This document shows, piece after piece, positions 26,863 to 35,425 of a stretch of DNA of 58,068 nt (the stretch's first letter is position 1; each line of letters starts with the position of its first letter). The position numbers were made by a program, and so were the translations under genes. The notes under the pieces are model-generated. The model was not told the DNA's origin. It did no database searches and saw nothing but the letters and a program-made list of their open reading frames with translations. The stretch is from NCBI GenBank assembly GCA_033856195.1, contig JAWVFL010000003.1, positions 1 to 58,068 on the forward strand. Direction: 5' to 3'. This DNA comes from VRUE01 sp033856195 (lineage in GTDB: Bacteria > Actinomycetota > Thermoleophilia > Solirubrobacterales > 70-9).

Positions 26863-27132
26863 ATGGCCAACATAGCCTCACAGAAGAAGCGGATCCTACG
26901 CAGCGAGCGCGAGCGTACGGAGAACCGCCTGCTCACGAGCACGGTAAAGACCTACTTCCGCCGGCTCGAAGCCGCTGTGGAGACAGGCGACGCGAGCAAA
27001 ATCGAGGCAGAGCACAAGGCCCTCGTCTCGAAGGTCGACAAGGCCGTCCAGAAGGGCGCCATGCACAAGAACACCGGCGCTCGCAAGAAGTCCCGAGCCG
27101 CGCGCGTGGCCACTGCCACCGCAGCCAAGTAG
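26863..27132 (+). CDS. rpsT: 30S ribosomal protein S20
   Basis: An 89-residue basic, helical protein of the small subunit. It begins MANIASQKKRILRSERERTENR and has the typical central VKTYFRRLEAAVETGD and the conserved KGAMHKNTGARKKSR tail. It is one of the few plus-strand genes and converges on holA: its stop codon (27130-27132) is immediately followed by the holA stop on the other strand. rpsT next to holA and the com genes is a common gene order. Confidence 0.97.
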   Translation: MANIASQKKRILRSERERTENRLLTSTVKTYFRRLEAAVETGDASKIEAEHKALVSKVDKAVQKGAMHKNTGARKKSRAARVATATAAK

Positions 27133-28113
27133 CTAAGCGGCCGCTCCCGCAGCCCTTCTCAGCGCCAGCGTCAGCGCCAGCTCATCGCCGTAGTCGGCGC
27201 CCCCGCGGCACCAAACCTCAAGGTCCGCAAGGGCCATCGTCGCCTCGTGCAGCTGGTCGACGTTCGTCTTGCCAAGACGCGCAACCAGCTGGCGGGCGGC
27301 GTAAGGGTGCATGCCGAGACCGGACTCGACCTGCTTGGGGGGAACCCCCTCTTCCAGCTGGGCCGCCGCTGTGCAGGCCTTGCGCAGGCGCGAGGCGAGG
27401 CCATAGATCAAGCCGGTCACGTTCTCGCCCTGGGAGATCAACCGCTCGGCAAGAGAAGCGGCCTTGGCGGCATCGCGTTCGAGCAGCGCATCGGAGAGCG
27501 CCCAAACCGCCGCCTCGGAAGTGTCGGAGATCATCGCGTCGAGGTCGGTGGCAGACACGCCTCCTCCCTCCCCCGCCCACAGCGCCAAACGCTCCAGCTC
27601 ATTGCGCAGGCGGACCGGGTTGGCGCCCATGCGATCGACGAGCACGCGGGCCGCGGCGGGCTCGAGAACGAAGCCGAGCCGCTTTGCGTCAGCGACGAGG
27701 AGGCGAGGCATCTCCCTGGCCTTTGGCGCCTCGAACTCGTGGACCTCGCCTTTTGCCGCCTTCACGGCCTTGGTCAGCTTCGCCGGCGCCTTGGCGCGGG
27801 CGATCAGGACCACCGTCAGGTCCGGAGGCAGCGCGCTGACCGCAGCAGCGACGGCCTCCAGCTGGCGATCGCGCCAGCGATCGACACCGTCGGCGAGCAG
27901 GTAGCGACGGGCCTCCGTCAGCGACATCGCGGGGATCGCGGCCAGCAGGGCCTCGTGATCTGGAGCGCCCCTGCCCTCACTCGGCTCGAAGACCTCGAGC
28001 GCGCCGGCGCCACCGTCCCCTTCGGCCCGCGCGCGCAGCCGCGCGCGGGTAGCGTCGATCTTCGCCTGGTCAGTGCCAGCGATCAAGTAGAGCGATGCCA
28101 AGCCCTCGGCCAT
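27133..28113 (-). CDS. holA: DNA polymerase III delta subunit
   Basis: A 326-residue clamp-loader subunit that opens the beta clamp. The N-terminal AAA-like domain runs LYLIAGTDQAKIDATRARLRAR, with LTVVLIARAKAPAKLTKAV and MPRLLVADAKRLGF, and the C-terminal helical collar has NPVRLRNELERLALWAGEG, ERLISQGENVTGLIYGLASRLRKA and DYGDELALTLALRRAAG spread across helices. No Walker A motif is present, as expected for delta. It lies downstream of comEC and the low-complexity gene. Confidence 0.93.
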   Translation of the reverse strand: MAEGLASLYLIAGTDQAKIDATRARLRARAEGDGGAGALEVFEPSEGRGAPDHEALLAAIPAMSLTEARRYLLADGVDRWRDRQLEAVAAAVSALPPDLTVVLIARAKAPAKLTKAVKAAKGEVHEFEAPKAREMPRLLVADAKRLGFVLEPAAARVLVDRMGANPVRLRNELERLALWAGEGGGVSATDLDAMISDTSEAAVWALSDALLERDAAKAASLAERLISQGENVTGLIYGLASRLRKACTAAAQLEEGVPPKQVESGLGMHPYAARQLVARLGKTNVDQLHEATMALADLEVWCRGGADYGDELALTLALRRAAGAAA

Positions 28114-28124
28114 CGCGGCCGAGT

Positions 28125-28916
28125 CTAGTGGCGGCCCTGGCTCGCTTTTGCGGCGTCGGCAGCTTCCTTGGCCGCCGCTGGGCTTGAAGCTGCGGGCACG
28201 CCGCTTGTCGGTGCGACGGGCGCGGCGGTGCTTTCGTCCCGGTGCGCCTTGGCGCTTGCCAGCTCGCTCGACTTCGAAGTCGAGGGCGAGGAGTCCTTGC
28301 CGGTGGCGGACAGTTGGCCCTGCGATTTCGCGCCGGCAAGGCCCGCTGCCCTGCTGCTGTCATTTGACGCCTTGGAGGCCCCGGTGGTTGTCGCCGTGCC
28401 TTCAACGCTGGCCGTGGTTGGGCTCGATGGCGCCGGTGTCGAGACGACGGGCGTCGGCTCGCTCGCCGGTGGCGAGGGAGAAGGCGTCGGTGACGCGCCA
28501 ACGCCTGGATTTGACGGCGCCGAAGGGGTACTGGCCAGCTCATGCGAATGACCAAGCCGCGACTCACCAGAGCCGCGCGATGAGCGCTGCCTGGCGCCCT
28601 GAGTGACCGCCGCGGCGGAGACGCCGCTCTGCCTGCCGGCGTCAGGGCGCCCCTGCGGCGCCGGTCGCGTCAGCGCAACCCCATCCTGGACCCTGCCGAC
28701 CTTGGTTGGGCCGATTGGAAGCGGACCGCTAAGCACAGCGGGCCAGCCGAGCTGGGAAATGAAGATGACCAGGCCGAGGCCGACCGCGCCGATCAGGGCA
28801 AGCAGGGCGAGCGAAGCCCGACGCAGCCTCAGCAGCATGCTGTCCTGGGCCAAGCTCAAGCCGCCGAGCGAGTGGGAAAAGGCTTGTCCGATTCTGGAAA
28901 GCACCTTTACGACCAT
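28125..28916 (-). CDS. Hypothetical single-pass membrane protein with Ser/Thr/Ala/Pro-rich tail
   Basis: A 263-residue protein with a basic N-terminus, one membrane helix (SLALLALIGAVGLGLVIFIS, about 34-53), a short ordered part to about residue 90 and then a long low-complexity region rich in Ser, Thr, Ala and Pro, typical of a disordered extracytoplasmic tail. No domain is recognised. It lies between comEC and holA on the same strand, so a link to DNA uptake or cell-envelope work is possible but unsupported. Confidence 0.7.
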   Translation of the reverse strand: MVVKVLSRIGQAFSHSLGGLSLAQDSMLLRLRRASLALLALIGAVGLGLVIFISQLGWPAVLSGPLPIGPTKVGRVQDGVALTRPAPQGRPDAGRQSGVSAAAVTQGARQRSSRGSGESRLGHSHELASTPSAPSNPGVGASPTPSPSPPASEPTPVVSTPAPSSPTTASVEGTATTTGASKASNDSSRAAGLAGAKSQGQLSATGKDSSPSTSKSSELASAKAHRDESTAAPVAPTSGVPAASSPAAAKEAADAAKASQGRH

Positions 28917-28992
28917 CGGCCCCGGCTGCTGAGAGCAAGAGGGGAGCCGTCGAGAAACCCCAATTTTGATTCGGTGATTCGTTTAGGCAACG

Positions 28993-30843
28993 TCATCCGC
29001 CCCCCACAACCACGAAAGAATTCTTATGCGCATCTAGGACTATGGTGCCAGCTTGGTCCGTTCGAAGGGTTGGAACGTCGTGCTCCGCAAGCTGAGCAAG
29101 CGTGCGCGGGGCTGGATGTCCATACGAATTTCCCTCCCCAACGGAGATCAACGCCAGTCCCGGAGACGTTCGGTCGAGCAGCGCGCCGAGGCCGAGGTCT
29201 TCGCTGCCGTGATGGGCGACCTTGAGCACATCGATCGGTCCCGGATCGATCGGGACCTCGCCCGCCTCGGCGTCGGCAGTGAGCAGCATCGAGAACCGCT
29301 TCCAGCGAGCGAGCAGGACGAGGGCCTGCGTGTTCGGATCGGCGCCGCCGAGCGGCTCCTCGAGCAGCGCGGCCGGCGGCCAGAGGACCTCGAGGCGCAA
29401 CCGGCCCGATCTGAAGCTGTCGCCCGCGGCGATCGGGGTTGGGTCGGCATTTGCCGCCGCAGCCTCTCTCCGCAGCTGACGCCCGAGCCGAGCGTAGAGC
29501 AGGCGTTCGATCGGAAATCCCGCAAGCAGCTCCTCGACCCCGCCGGCATGGTCGGACTGTTCGTGGGTGACGATCGCGGCGCCAAGCCGCTCCACCCCCG
29601 AGTCACGCAACTTCGCCGCAAGGCCGTCGCCCGGCGGCCCGCCGTCGACGAGGATAGGCGGGGCGGTGCCGGGCTGCAGGAGGATCGCGTCTCCCTGGCC
29701 GACGTCGAGCGCCGATACGCGGAGGCCGCCAACGGGGGTGGAGGCGGCTTTTCCGCTCACCTCCGTGTGCCAGGCGATCAGGAGGACGGCCGCCCCGATC
29801 GTCGCGGCGGCCAAAGCGTGCCACGCCGGGCGTCGGGGCGGTAGCCGACGCCCCAGCAAGGCGAGCCGACGACGGCGCAGGAGCACAGGGACCGCGACCG
29901 TCGCGGCAACGAGGCCCAGGTAGGACGCGGCCAGCCCAGAGAGGCCGAGCTCCAGATTCAGGTAAGCCCACTGCGGACGGCCACACCAGGCGGCGACCTG
30001 GGCGATGTAGGCGAGCAGGAGAGCCGCGACGGCGTTCGGAGCTGCCGCCGGGAAACCGGGAACCTGGCCCCCGATCGAGACGAGCATGCCGAGCCACATC
30101 GCCGGCGCCACCGCCGGAAGCGCCAGCAGGTTGGCGAACAGGGTCGTCGTCGAAAGCGCGCCGAAATGGAAGGCGATCAGGGGCGCCGTGGAAAGGGTGG
30201 CGGCGATCGTCACGGCCGCCCCCTCGGCCACGGCACCTCGCCAGCCGCGCCAGCCGACCCGGCCCGCGATCGCCGCCCGCAGCGGGGCGGCGATCGCAAG
30301 GATGCCGAGAACGGCGGCAAAGCTGAGCTGCCAGCCGACGTCTGAGCCGATGCCGGGATCGATCGCCAGGGTGACGACGGCGGCAATGCCGAGCGCGTAG
30401 AGGCGCGACGTGCGGCGGCCGGCAAGCGTTGCCAGCACGCCGAGAGCGCCCATCACGCCGGCGCGGACGATCGACGGGCCACCGCCGGCGAGCGGAACGT
30501 AGACCGCGATCGCGGCGAGGATCCAGACCAGCCGCGCCCGCAACGGCATGCCGAGGGCAGCAAGGACAGGCATCGCCAGCAGGGCCAGCAGGGCGATGTT
30601 CTGCCCCGAGACCGCGAGTAGATGACTCAGCCCGGCACGGCGGAAGTCTTCGACCGTGGCGGCATCGATGCGCTCGTCTTCGCCGAGGACGAAGCCGCGA
30701 GCCAGCGCTGCCTCGCGCGGCGGCATACCGCGACCGAGCGCTGCCTCGGCTCGTCCCCGGATCTCGTCGCGGTGGCCGAGCGCCAGAACCACCACGATGA
30801 AGACGCCGAGCACCAGGAACCAAGGCAGCCGGCCACTGCGCAT
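28993..30843 (-). CDS. comEC: ComEC/Rec2 DNA-uptake channel protein, short N-terminus
   Basis: A 616-residue membrane protein. The competence domain starts almost at once (LSHLLAVSGQNIALLALLA, about 73-91) and continues through some ten helices with PSIVRAGVMGAL and GWQLSFAAVLGILA, followed by a beta-lactamase-like domain with HxxxDH in VTHEQSDHAGG and VAHHGS near the end. It transports single-stranded DNA during transformation. Typical ComEC proteins carry a DUF4131 OB-fold region before the channel; here that region seems absent, giving a length of 616 rather than about 750. It follows comEA by 6 nt. Confidence 0.94.
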   Translation of the reverse strand: MRSGRLPWFLVLGVFIVVVLALGHRDEIRGRAEAALGRGMPPREAALARGFVLGEDERIDAATVEDFRRAGLSHLLAVSGQNIALLALLAMPVLAALGMPLRARLVWILAAIAVYVPLAGGGPSIVRAGVMGALGVLATLAGRRTSRLYALGIAAVVTLAIDPGIGSDVGWQLSFAAVLGILAIAAPLRAAIAGRVGWRGWRGAVAEGAAVTIAATLSTAPLIAFHFGALSTTTLFANLLALPAVAPAMWLGMLVSIGGQVPGFPAAAPNAVAALLLAYIAQVAAWCGRPQWAYLNLELGLSGLAASYLGLVAATVAVPVLLRRRRLALLGRRLPPRRPAWHALAAATIGAAVLLIAWHTEVSGKAASTPVGGLRVSALDVGQGDAILLQPGTAPPILVDGGPPGDGLAAKLRDSGVERLGAAIVTHEQSDHAGGVEELLAGFPIERLLYARLGRQLRREAAAANADPTPIAAGDSFRSGRLRLEVLWPPAALLEEPLGGADPNTQALVLLARWKRFSMLLTADAEAGEVPIDPGPIDVLKVAHHGSEDLGLGALLDRTSPGLALISVGEGNSYGHPAPRTLAQLAEHDVPTLRTDQAGTIVLDAHKNSFVVVGGG

Positions 30844-30849
30844 CGCGTG

Positions 30850-31425
30850 CTACGGCTGCAGGCGCGAACGCAGCGACTCCATCGTCGCCGGTCCGATCCC
30901 GCTCACCTGGTCGAGCTGGTCGACCGACGAGAGGCCGCCATGTTCGTCGCGGAAGTCGATGATGTCCTGCGCGGTCACCGGCCCGATGCCCTCGATCGTG
31001 TCGAGCTGCTCGACCGTGGCGGTGCCGAGGCTGATTGGCCCTTCTTCGCCTGTCGTAGCTGCCGGTGGCGCCCCGGCTGGTCCTCGTTTCGGCACGACGA
31101 CCTGCTGGCCGTCGGCAAGCCGCGCGGCCAGATTGATCGCTTCCAGCAGTGCCCCGACGCTGGCCCCGCCAGCTCGCTTCACCGCGTCCGTAACCCGCGC
31201 CCCCGCGGGCAGCCGGTAGACGCCCGGCCGCGCCACAGCCCCGGTGACGTCGACGACGACATCGCCGCCCGTGCCACTGATGTCGAGGGCGAATTCCTTG
31301 CTGCCGCCGGAGGCGAACGACGAACCGGCATCTCCCTCAGCGCGAATCGCTCGCGCGCCGAGCAGGAGCAAAGCAACCGCGACCGCGCCGTATACGGCGA
31401 TCTGTGACCTGCTGAGCTCGGGCAT
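30850..31425 (-). CDS. comEA: ComEA-type DNA receptor
   Basis: A 191-residue protein with an N-terminal membrane anchor (about 9-27), a SLBB-type domain (VVVDVTGAVARPGVYRLPAGARV, about 56-110), a flexible Ala/Pro linker and a C-terminal helix-hairpin-helix pair (LNTATVEQL-like LGTATVEQLDTIEGIGPVTAQ, then VDQLDQVSGIGPATM). It binds incoming double-stranded DNA outside the membrane and hands it to ComEC, which it precedes. Confidence 0.95.
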   Translation of the reverse strand: MPELSRSQIAVYGAVAVALLLLGARAIRAEGDAGSSFASGGSKEFALDISGTGGDVVVDVTGAVARPGVYRLPAGARVTDAVKRAGGASVGALLEAINLAARLADGQQVVVPKRGPAGAPPAATTGEEGPISLGTATVEQLDTIEGIGPVTAQDIIDFRDEHGGLSSVDQLDQVSGIGPATMESLRSRLQP

Positions 31426-31448
31426 GACCGGAACCGTTCACGACCGCG

Positions 31449-31484
31449 GCGCGCGCGTGGCGCGCAAGCTCACACGAGTGAGCT
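31449..31484. terminator. Hairpins downstream of the cupin gene
   Basis: AGCTCAC-ACGA-GTGAGCT (31467-31473 / 31478-31484) overlaps the cupin stop codon, and GCGCGCG-TG-GCGCGC lies just beyond it. Together they make a GC-rich double hairpin ahead of comEA without a T-tract. It could be a weak terminator or an mRNA 3'-end block. Confidence 0.4.
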
Positions 31485-31881
31485 ACAGATCTTCGTCGTC
31501 GTAGCCCGCGACCTCGGCCAATTGGTCGCTGTAGAGCTCCGCAGCCGCGACGGGCGGCGACTGCACAGAGACGCAGGCGAGCTCGACGTCACCGTCATTG
31601 GAAATCGAGTGCTCAGTCGCCGGCGGAACGAGGATCAGGTCGCCCTCGGCGACCTGCTGTGTGTCGCCCGCCACCGACATCGTGCCACTGCCACGCACCA
31701 CCACATAGGCCTGCTCGGCCTCCTCGTCGGAGCGCAGCGTCTGCTCCGCGCCTGAGGGAAGCTCGATCCAGGTGACCGAGAGGTTGCGCGAGCCGAGTTC
31801 GCCTGCGTCCATGAGGACGCGCGTGCGCAACCGGTGCCATTCCTCTACCGATGCCTCCGCATGTCTTCTCACCAGCACGCG
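31483..31881 (-). CDS. Cupin-domain protein
   Basis: About 132 residues from the proposed GTG at 31881. A single double-stranded beta-helix contains EQAYVVVRGSGTMSVAGDTQQVAEGDLILVPPATEHSI split over strands, the cupin motif 1/2 region with the metal-ligand positions E..(E) and H in ATEHSI. One or two canonical His ligands of motif 1 appear replaced (EEAEQAYVV), so metal binding is uncertain. A longer frame from 31920 runs into repeat M3, which argues for the shorter form. Substrate unknown. Confidence 0.75.
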   Translation of the reverse strand, partial: RVLVRRHAEASVEEWHRLRTRVLMDAGELGSRNLSVTWIELPSGAEQTLRSDEEAEQAYVVVRGSGTMSVAGDTQQVAEGDLILVPPATEHSISNDGDVELACVSVQSPPVAAAELYSDQLAEVAGYDDEDL

Positions 31882-31896
31882 CGCTTTGTACCAGAT

Positions 31897-32000
31897 CGGT
31901 AGGGACGATAACCGGCGCATATCTGCATCCTCGCTCGCTCACGCGCAAAAGCACGCTTCGCTCACTGCGTCCTTGATCTGCTTGGTTCTCGTCCCTACCG
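31897..32000. repeat. Nested palindrome M3 (five-copy family) after leuS
   Basis: Outer arms 31897-31913 and 31984-32000 pair over 17 bp with one mismatch. On the minus strand the core reads CAAGCAGATCAAGGACGCAG, then an apical hairpin around AGCGTGC-TTTT-GCGCGT, then GAGGATGCAGATATGCGCCG. The leuS stop codon (31995-31997) lies inside the right arm, and the left arm is its inverted copy upstream of the cupin gene. Confidence 0.87.
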
Positions 32001-34481
32001 GACGACGAGATTTACCAGCTTGCCCGGAACGACGATCTCCTTGACCACCTCTTTGCCGTCGAGGAACCGTGCGACCTTCTGGCTTTCGCGGGCGAGGCGC
32101 AGCAGCTCATCCTTTGGAGCCTCGGCGGCGGCCTCGATGCGATCGCGCAGCTTGCCGTTCACCTGCACCACGAGCGTCACCGTCTCGCTGGTGAGCAGCG
32201 CCGGATCGGCCTCCGGCCAGGCCTGCTCCCAAACGCGACCGCCTCGCAGGCGCTCCCAGATCTCGGCGCCGAGGTGCGGTGCGAACGGGAAGACCAGCGA
32301 CGCCGCCGTCGCCGCAGCGAAGCGCACCGCCGCGGTACCACCCGACTGCCCATAGAGGCCGTCCTTGAGCCGGTAGGCATCGTTGATCAGCTCCATCACG
32401 GCGGCGATCGCCGTGTTGAACTGGAAACCGCGCTCGAAGTCGCGCGTCACCTTGTCGATCGCCCAGTGGGCCTTGACGAGCAGCGCCCGCGCGTTCCCGT
32501 CGCCGGCCGCAGCCAGGTCGTCGTCGCGCTCCCCTTCGACCTCCTCGCAGAGGCGCCAGAGGCGGGAGAGGAAGCGGTTGACCCCCTCCACCCCCTCGTC
32601 TGCCCAGTCGGCATCGCGCTCGGGGGGACCCATGAAGCAGATGTAGGTGCGGGCGGTGTCGGCGCCATAGCGCTCGACGTAGTCGGCCGGGCTGACCGTG
32701 TTGCCGCGCGACTTCGACATCTTCGCCCCGTCGCGGGTGATCATTCCCTGCGCGAAGAGGTTGGCGAAGGGCTCTTGGATGTCGAGGTTGCCGGTATCGG
32801 CGAGCGCCTTGGTGAAGAAGCGCGCGTACATCAGGTGCAGGATCGCGTGCTCGACCCCGCCGATGTACTGGTCGACCGGCAGCCAATGCTCGGCCGCGGA
32901 ACGATCCCAGGCGGCGGCCTCGTTGCGGGGATCGAGGTAGCGAATGAAGTACCAGGAGGAGTCGACGAAGGTGTCCATCGTGTCGGTCTCGCGGCGGGCG
33001 GGCCTGCCACAGCGCGGGCACTCGGTGGCGACCCAGTCCTCGGCCGCCGCCAGCGGGCTCTTGCCCTGCGGCGCGTAGTCGTCGACCTCGGGCAGCTCGA
33101 CTGGCAGCTGCTCGTCTGGCACCGGGACGATGCCGCATTCCTTGCAGTAGACGACCGGGATCGGCGCGCCCCAGTAGCGCTGTCGCGAGACCAGCCAGTC
33201 CCGCAATCGGTAGTTGACGGCGGATTCGCCGCGACCCTCCTCGGCGAGCCAGGCGACGATCTCCTCATATGCCTCCCGGTTGCCCTTGCCGTCGAAGCGC
33301 CCGGAGCCGGTCATCGGGCCATCGCCCGGATAGGGCAGGCCCTGATCGTCACGGGCGGCCTCGGGGTCCTCTCCCTCGATCACGCGCCGAATCGGCAGCC
33401 CGAAGGCCTTGGCGAACTCGTAGTCGCGCTCGTCATGCGCCGGCACCGCCATGATCGCGCCGGTGCCGTACTCCATCAGCACGTAGTCGGCGACGAACAT
33501 CGGGATCTCCTCGCCGTTGACAGGGTTGACGACGCTGCGACCCAGCGACACACCGGTCTTCTCGCGGTCCTCGGCGCCACGCTCCTCGGCCGACTCGCGC
33601 GCGGCGCGGTCGACGTACTCCCGCACGGCAGCCTCCGCCGGCGTGCCGGCGACGAGCCGCTCCAGCTCGGGGTGCTCGGGGGCGAGGACGAAGAAGGTGG
33701 CGCCGAAAAGCGTGTCGGGGCGGGTGGTGAAGACGGGGAAGTCGATGCCGAGCTCCTCGCAGCGGAAGGTGACTTCGGCGCCCTCGGAGCGGCCGATCCA
33801 GTTGCGCTGCATCGTGATCACGTGCTCGGGCCAGGACTCCAGCAGCTCGAAGTCGGCGAGCAGGCGCTCCGCGTAGTCGGTGATCTTGAAGAACCATTGC
33901 TCGAGCTTGCGCTGCACGACCGGGGTCCCGCAGCGCTCGCAGCGACCGTCGACGACCTGCTCGTTGGCGAGCACGGTGGCGTCCTTCGGGCACCACTGAA
34001 CCGGCGCCTCGGCCCGGTAGGCGAGGCCGCGCTCGAACAGCTGCAGGAAGATCCACTGGGTCCAGCGGTAGTACTCGGGCGTGTGGGTGGCGAGTTCGCG
34101 CGACCAGTCGATCGAGATCCCCCACTCGCGGAACTGCTTGCGGAAGGACTCGATCGAGCGCTCGGTCGCCACACGTGGCGGCTCGCCGGTCTTGATCGCG
34201 TTGTTCTCCGCCGGCAGGCCGAAGGAGTCATAGCCCATCGGGTGGATCACCTCGAAGCCGTGGCGGCGGCGGAAGTGGGCGATCGCATCGCCGACCGCGT
34301 AGGTCTTCAGGTGACCGACGTGCGGTTCGCCCGAGGGGTAGGGCAGCATCTCCAGCACGTAGGACTTCGGCTTCGAATCGTCGAAGCCGGGCTGGCCGGG
34401 ATTGGCCACCTCCCAGGTCTTCTCCTCGGCCCAGACCTGCTGCCACTTGCGCTCGATCGCCTTGGGGTCATAACCGGCCAT
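31995..34481 (-). CDS. leuS: Leucyl-tRNA synthetase
   Basis: An 828-residue class Ia synthetase charging tRNA-Leu. The HIGH-equivalent PSGEPHVGHLKTY is at about 49-61, the CP1 editing domain follows with FTTRPDTLFGATF and VPAHDERDYEFA, a zinc-type pair appears in CKECGIVP and CPRCGRP, and KMSKSRGN marks the catalytic loop. The C-terminal anticodon-binding and variable domain ends VNGKLRDRIE and VVKEIVVPGKLVNLVVR. Length is normal for bacterial LeuRS. The 84 nt upstream (34482-34565) contain short hairpin sequence only. Confidence 0.98.
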   Translation of the reverse strand: MAGYDPKAIERKWQQVWAEEKTWEVANPGQPGFDDSKPKSYVLEMLPYPSGEPHVGHLKTYAVGDAIAHFRRRHGFEVIHPMGYDSFGLPAENNAIKTGEPPRVATERSIESFRKQFREWGISIDWSRELATHTPEYYRWTQWIFLQLFERGLAYRAEAPVQWCPKDATVLANEQVVDGRCERCGTPVVQRKLEQWFFKITDYAERLLADFELLESWPEHVITMQRNWIGRSEGAEVTFRCEELGIDFPVFTTRPDTLFGATFFVLAPEHPELERLVAGTPAEAAVREYVDRAARESAEERGAEDREKTGVSLGRSVVNPVNGEEIPMFVADYVLMEYGTGAIMAVPAHDERDYEFAKAFGLPIRRVIEGEDPEAARDDQGLPYPGDGPMTGSGRFDGKGNREAYEEIVAWLAEEGRGESAVNYRLRDWLVSRQRYWGAPIPVVYCKECGIVPVPDEQLPVELPEVDDYAPQGKSPLAAAEDWVATECPRCGRPARRETDTMDTFVDSSWYFIRYLDPRNEAAAWDRSAAEHWLPVDQYIGGVEHAILHLMYARFFTKALADTGNLDIQEPFANLFAQGMITRDGAKMSKSRGNTVSPADYVERYGADTARTYICFMGPPERDADWADEGVEGVNRFLSRLWRLCEEVEGERDDDLAAAGDGNARALLVKAHWAIDKVTRDFERGFQFNTAIAAVMELINDAYRLKDGLYGQSGGTAAVRFAAATAASLVFPFAPHLGAEIWERLRGGRVWEQAWPEADPALLTSETVTLVVQVNGKLRDRIEAAAEAPKDELLRLARESQKVARFLDGKEVVKEIVVPGKLVNLVVR

Positions 34482-34565
34482 TTAGAGCACCTGATCGTGC
34501 TTCGCTCGCTGCGCGAAGAACCAGATATGCACGCTTACTCGCTCCGCACTCACGCGGCGATCTTG

Positions 34566-35273
34566 TCAGACGACCGGCGAGAGGGCTTCGAGGACGTGAG
34601 GCCAGAAGTAGACCTCGATTGTCGCTGCAACCACGAGGCATGGAATCGCGATCAAGACGGTGACGACGGTAGCGGCGAGGAGCTGGCTCCACTCGCCGCG
34701 ACGGCTGGCGATCAGCCAGGCGGCGAGCGGCAGGAAGAGCGCGGTCAGCTCGAGCAGCGCGTGCGGGAGGACGCTGAGCAGTAGGGCGGCAATCGAGATG
34801 TGCAGCTGGTAGGCGATCGTCGACCCCTGGAAGCCGAGGTAGAGCGCCTGCGTCGACAGCGAGAAGAGCGTGACCGCGCAGACGAAGAGGATCGCCAGCT
34901 CGCCGGCCTTGACGTGGATCCAGCGGGAGACGCCGGACCGCTGGGCGGCGGCGATCGGCATCGAGGCCCCGGCGATGAAGCCGGCGACGCAGGCCGTCGC
35001 GTGTAGGGCCAGGACCAGCGAGTTGCGCCAGAGAATCGGCAAGAGGTCGCCGGGCTCGGACGGTTCGGTCAGGCCGGGCAGGTGAATCGGCGTGATGTCC
35101 GGTGTGAGTAGTCCAGCGACTACCCAAACCGCACCCAACAGCGCCAGTGCGATCGCCAGGCTGAGCGCCAGCCAGCTCCACAGCACAGCCCAACCCCGCT
35201 CGCTCCATCCCTCCAGCGCCAACCGCGTGTCCCGCATCCCGTGCGAGAAGACATGCTCGTTGGCGAGATTCAT
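34566..35273 (-). CDS. SpoIIM-like (stage II sporulation protein M family) membrane protein
   Basis: A 235-residue protein with about five hydrophobic helices, including LSLAIALALLGAVWVVAGLL, NSLVLALHATACVAGFIAGA and a C-terminal pair. The central ISIAALLLSVLPHALLELTALFLPLAAWLIA corresponds to the PHG-x-LE pattern of SpoIIM/DUF95 proteins, with the conserved His and Glu present. In non-sporulating bacteria this family has no settled role; it is often linked to cell-wall or membrane-protein functions. Downstream of tRNA-Ala, upstream of leuS. Confidence 0.6.
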   Translation of the reverse strand: MNLANEHVFSHGMRDTRLALEGWSERGWAVLWSWLALSLAIALALLGAVWVVAGLLTPDITPIHLPGLTEPSEPGDLLPILWRNSLVLALHATACVAGFIAGASMPIAAAQRSGVSRWIHVKAGELAILFVCAVTLFSLSTQALYLGFQGSTIAYQLHISIAALLLSVLPHALLELTALFLPLAAWLIASRRGEWSQLLAATVVTVLIAIPCLVVAATIEVYFWPHVLEALSPVV

Positions 35274-35312
35274 CGCTCAAGCATCGGCAGCGGAGAGCAA
35301 CGAATTGAGGAG

Positions 35313-35385
35313 TGGAGCTGAGGGGGCTCGAACCCCTGACCTTCGCGCTGCCAGCGCGACGCTCTTCCAGCTGAGCTACAGCCCC
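35313..35385 (-). tRNA. tRNA-Ala (anticodon GGC)
   Basis: Reading the minus strand gives a 7-bp acceptor stem GGGGCTG / CAGCTCC (one G-T pair), D-arm GCTC-AGCTGGAA-GAGC, anticodon stem-loop TCGCG-CTGGCAG-CGCGA with anticodon GGC, and T-arm AGGGG-TTCGAGC-CCCCT, discriminator A. There is no encoded CCA. The fold is complete, 73 nt. Confidence 0.95.
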
Positions 35386-35425
35386 GAGGAACTTCGACGG
35401 CCAGTTTAGCGCCGCGCGCCGCGCC

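Noticed and set aside
34482..34565. Possible sixth copy of the five-copy repeat family
   Set aside because: Only short matches such as AGATATGCACGC and a CTTCGC/GCGCGAAG hairpin; no convincing core or outer arms.
32274..34784. Long plus-strand open frame of 836 codons opposite leuS
   Set aside because: It mirrors a certain leuS gene, has no family similarity and is Leu/Arg/Val/Asp/Gly-biased as expected for antisense frames in GC-rich DNA.
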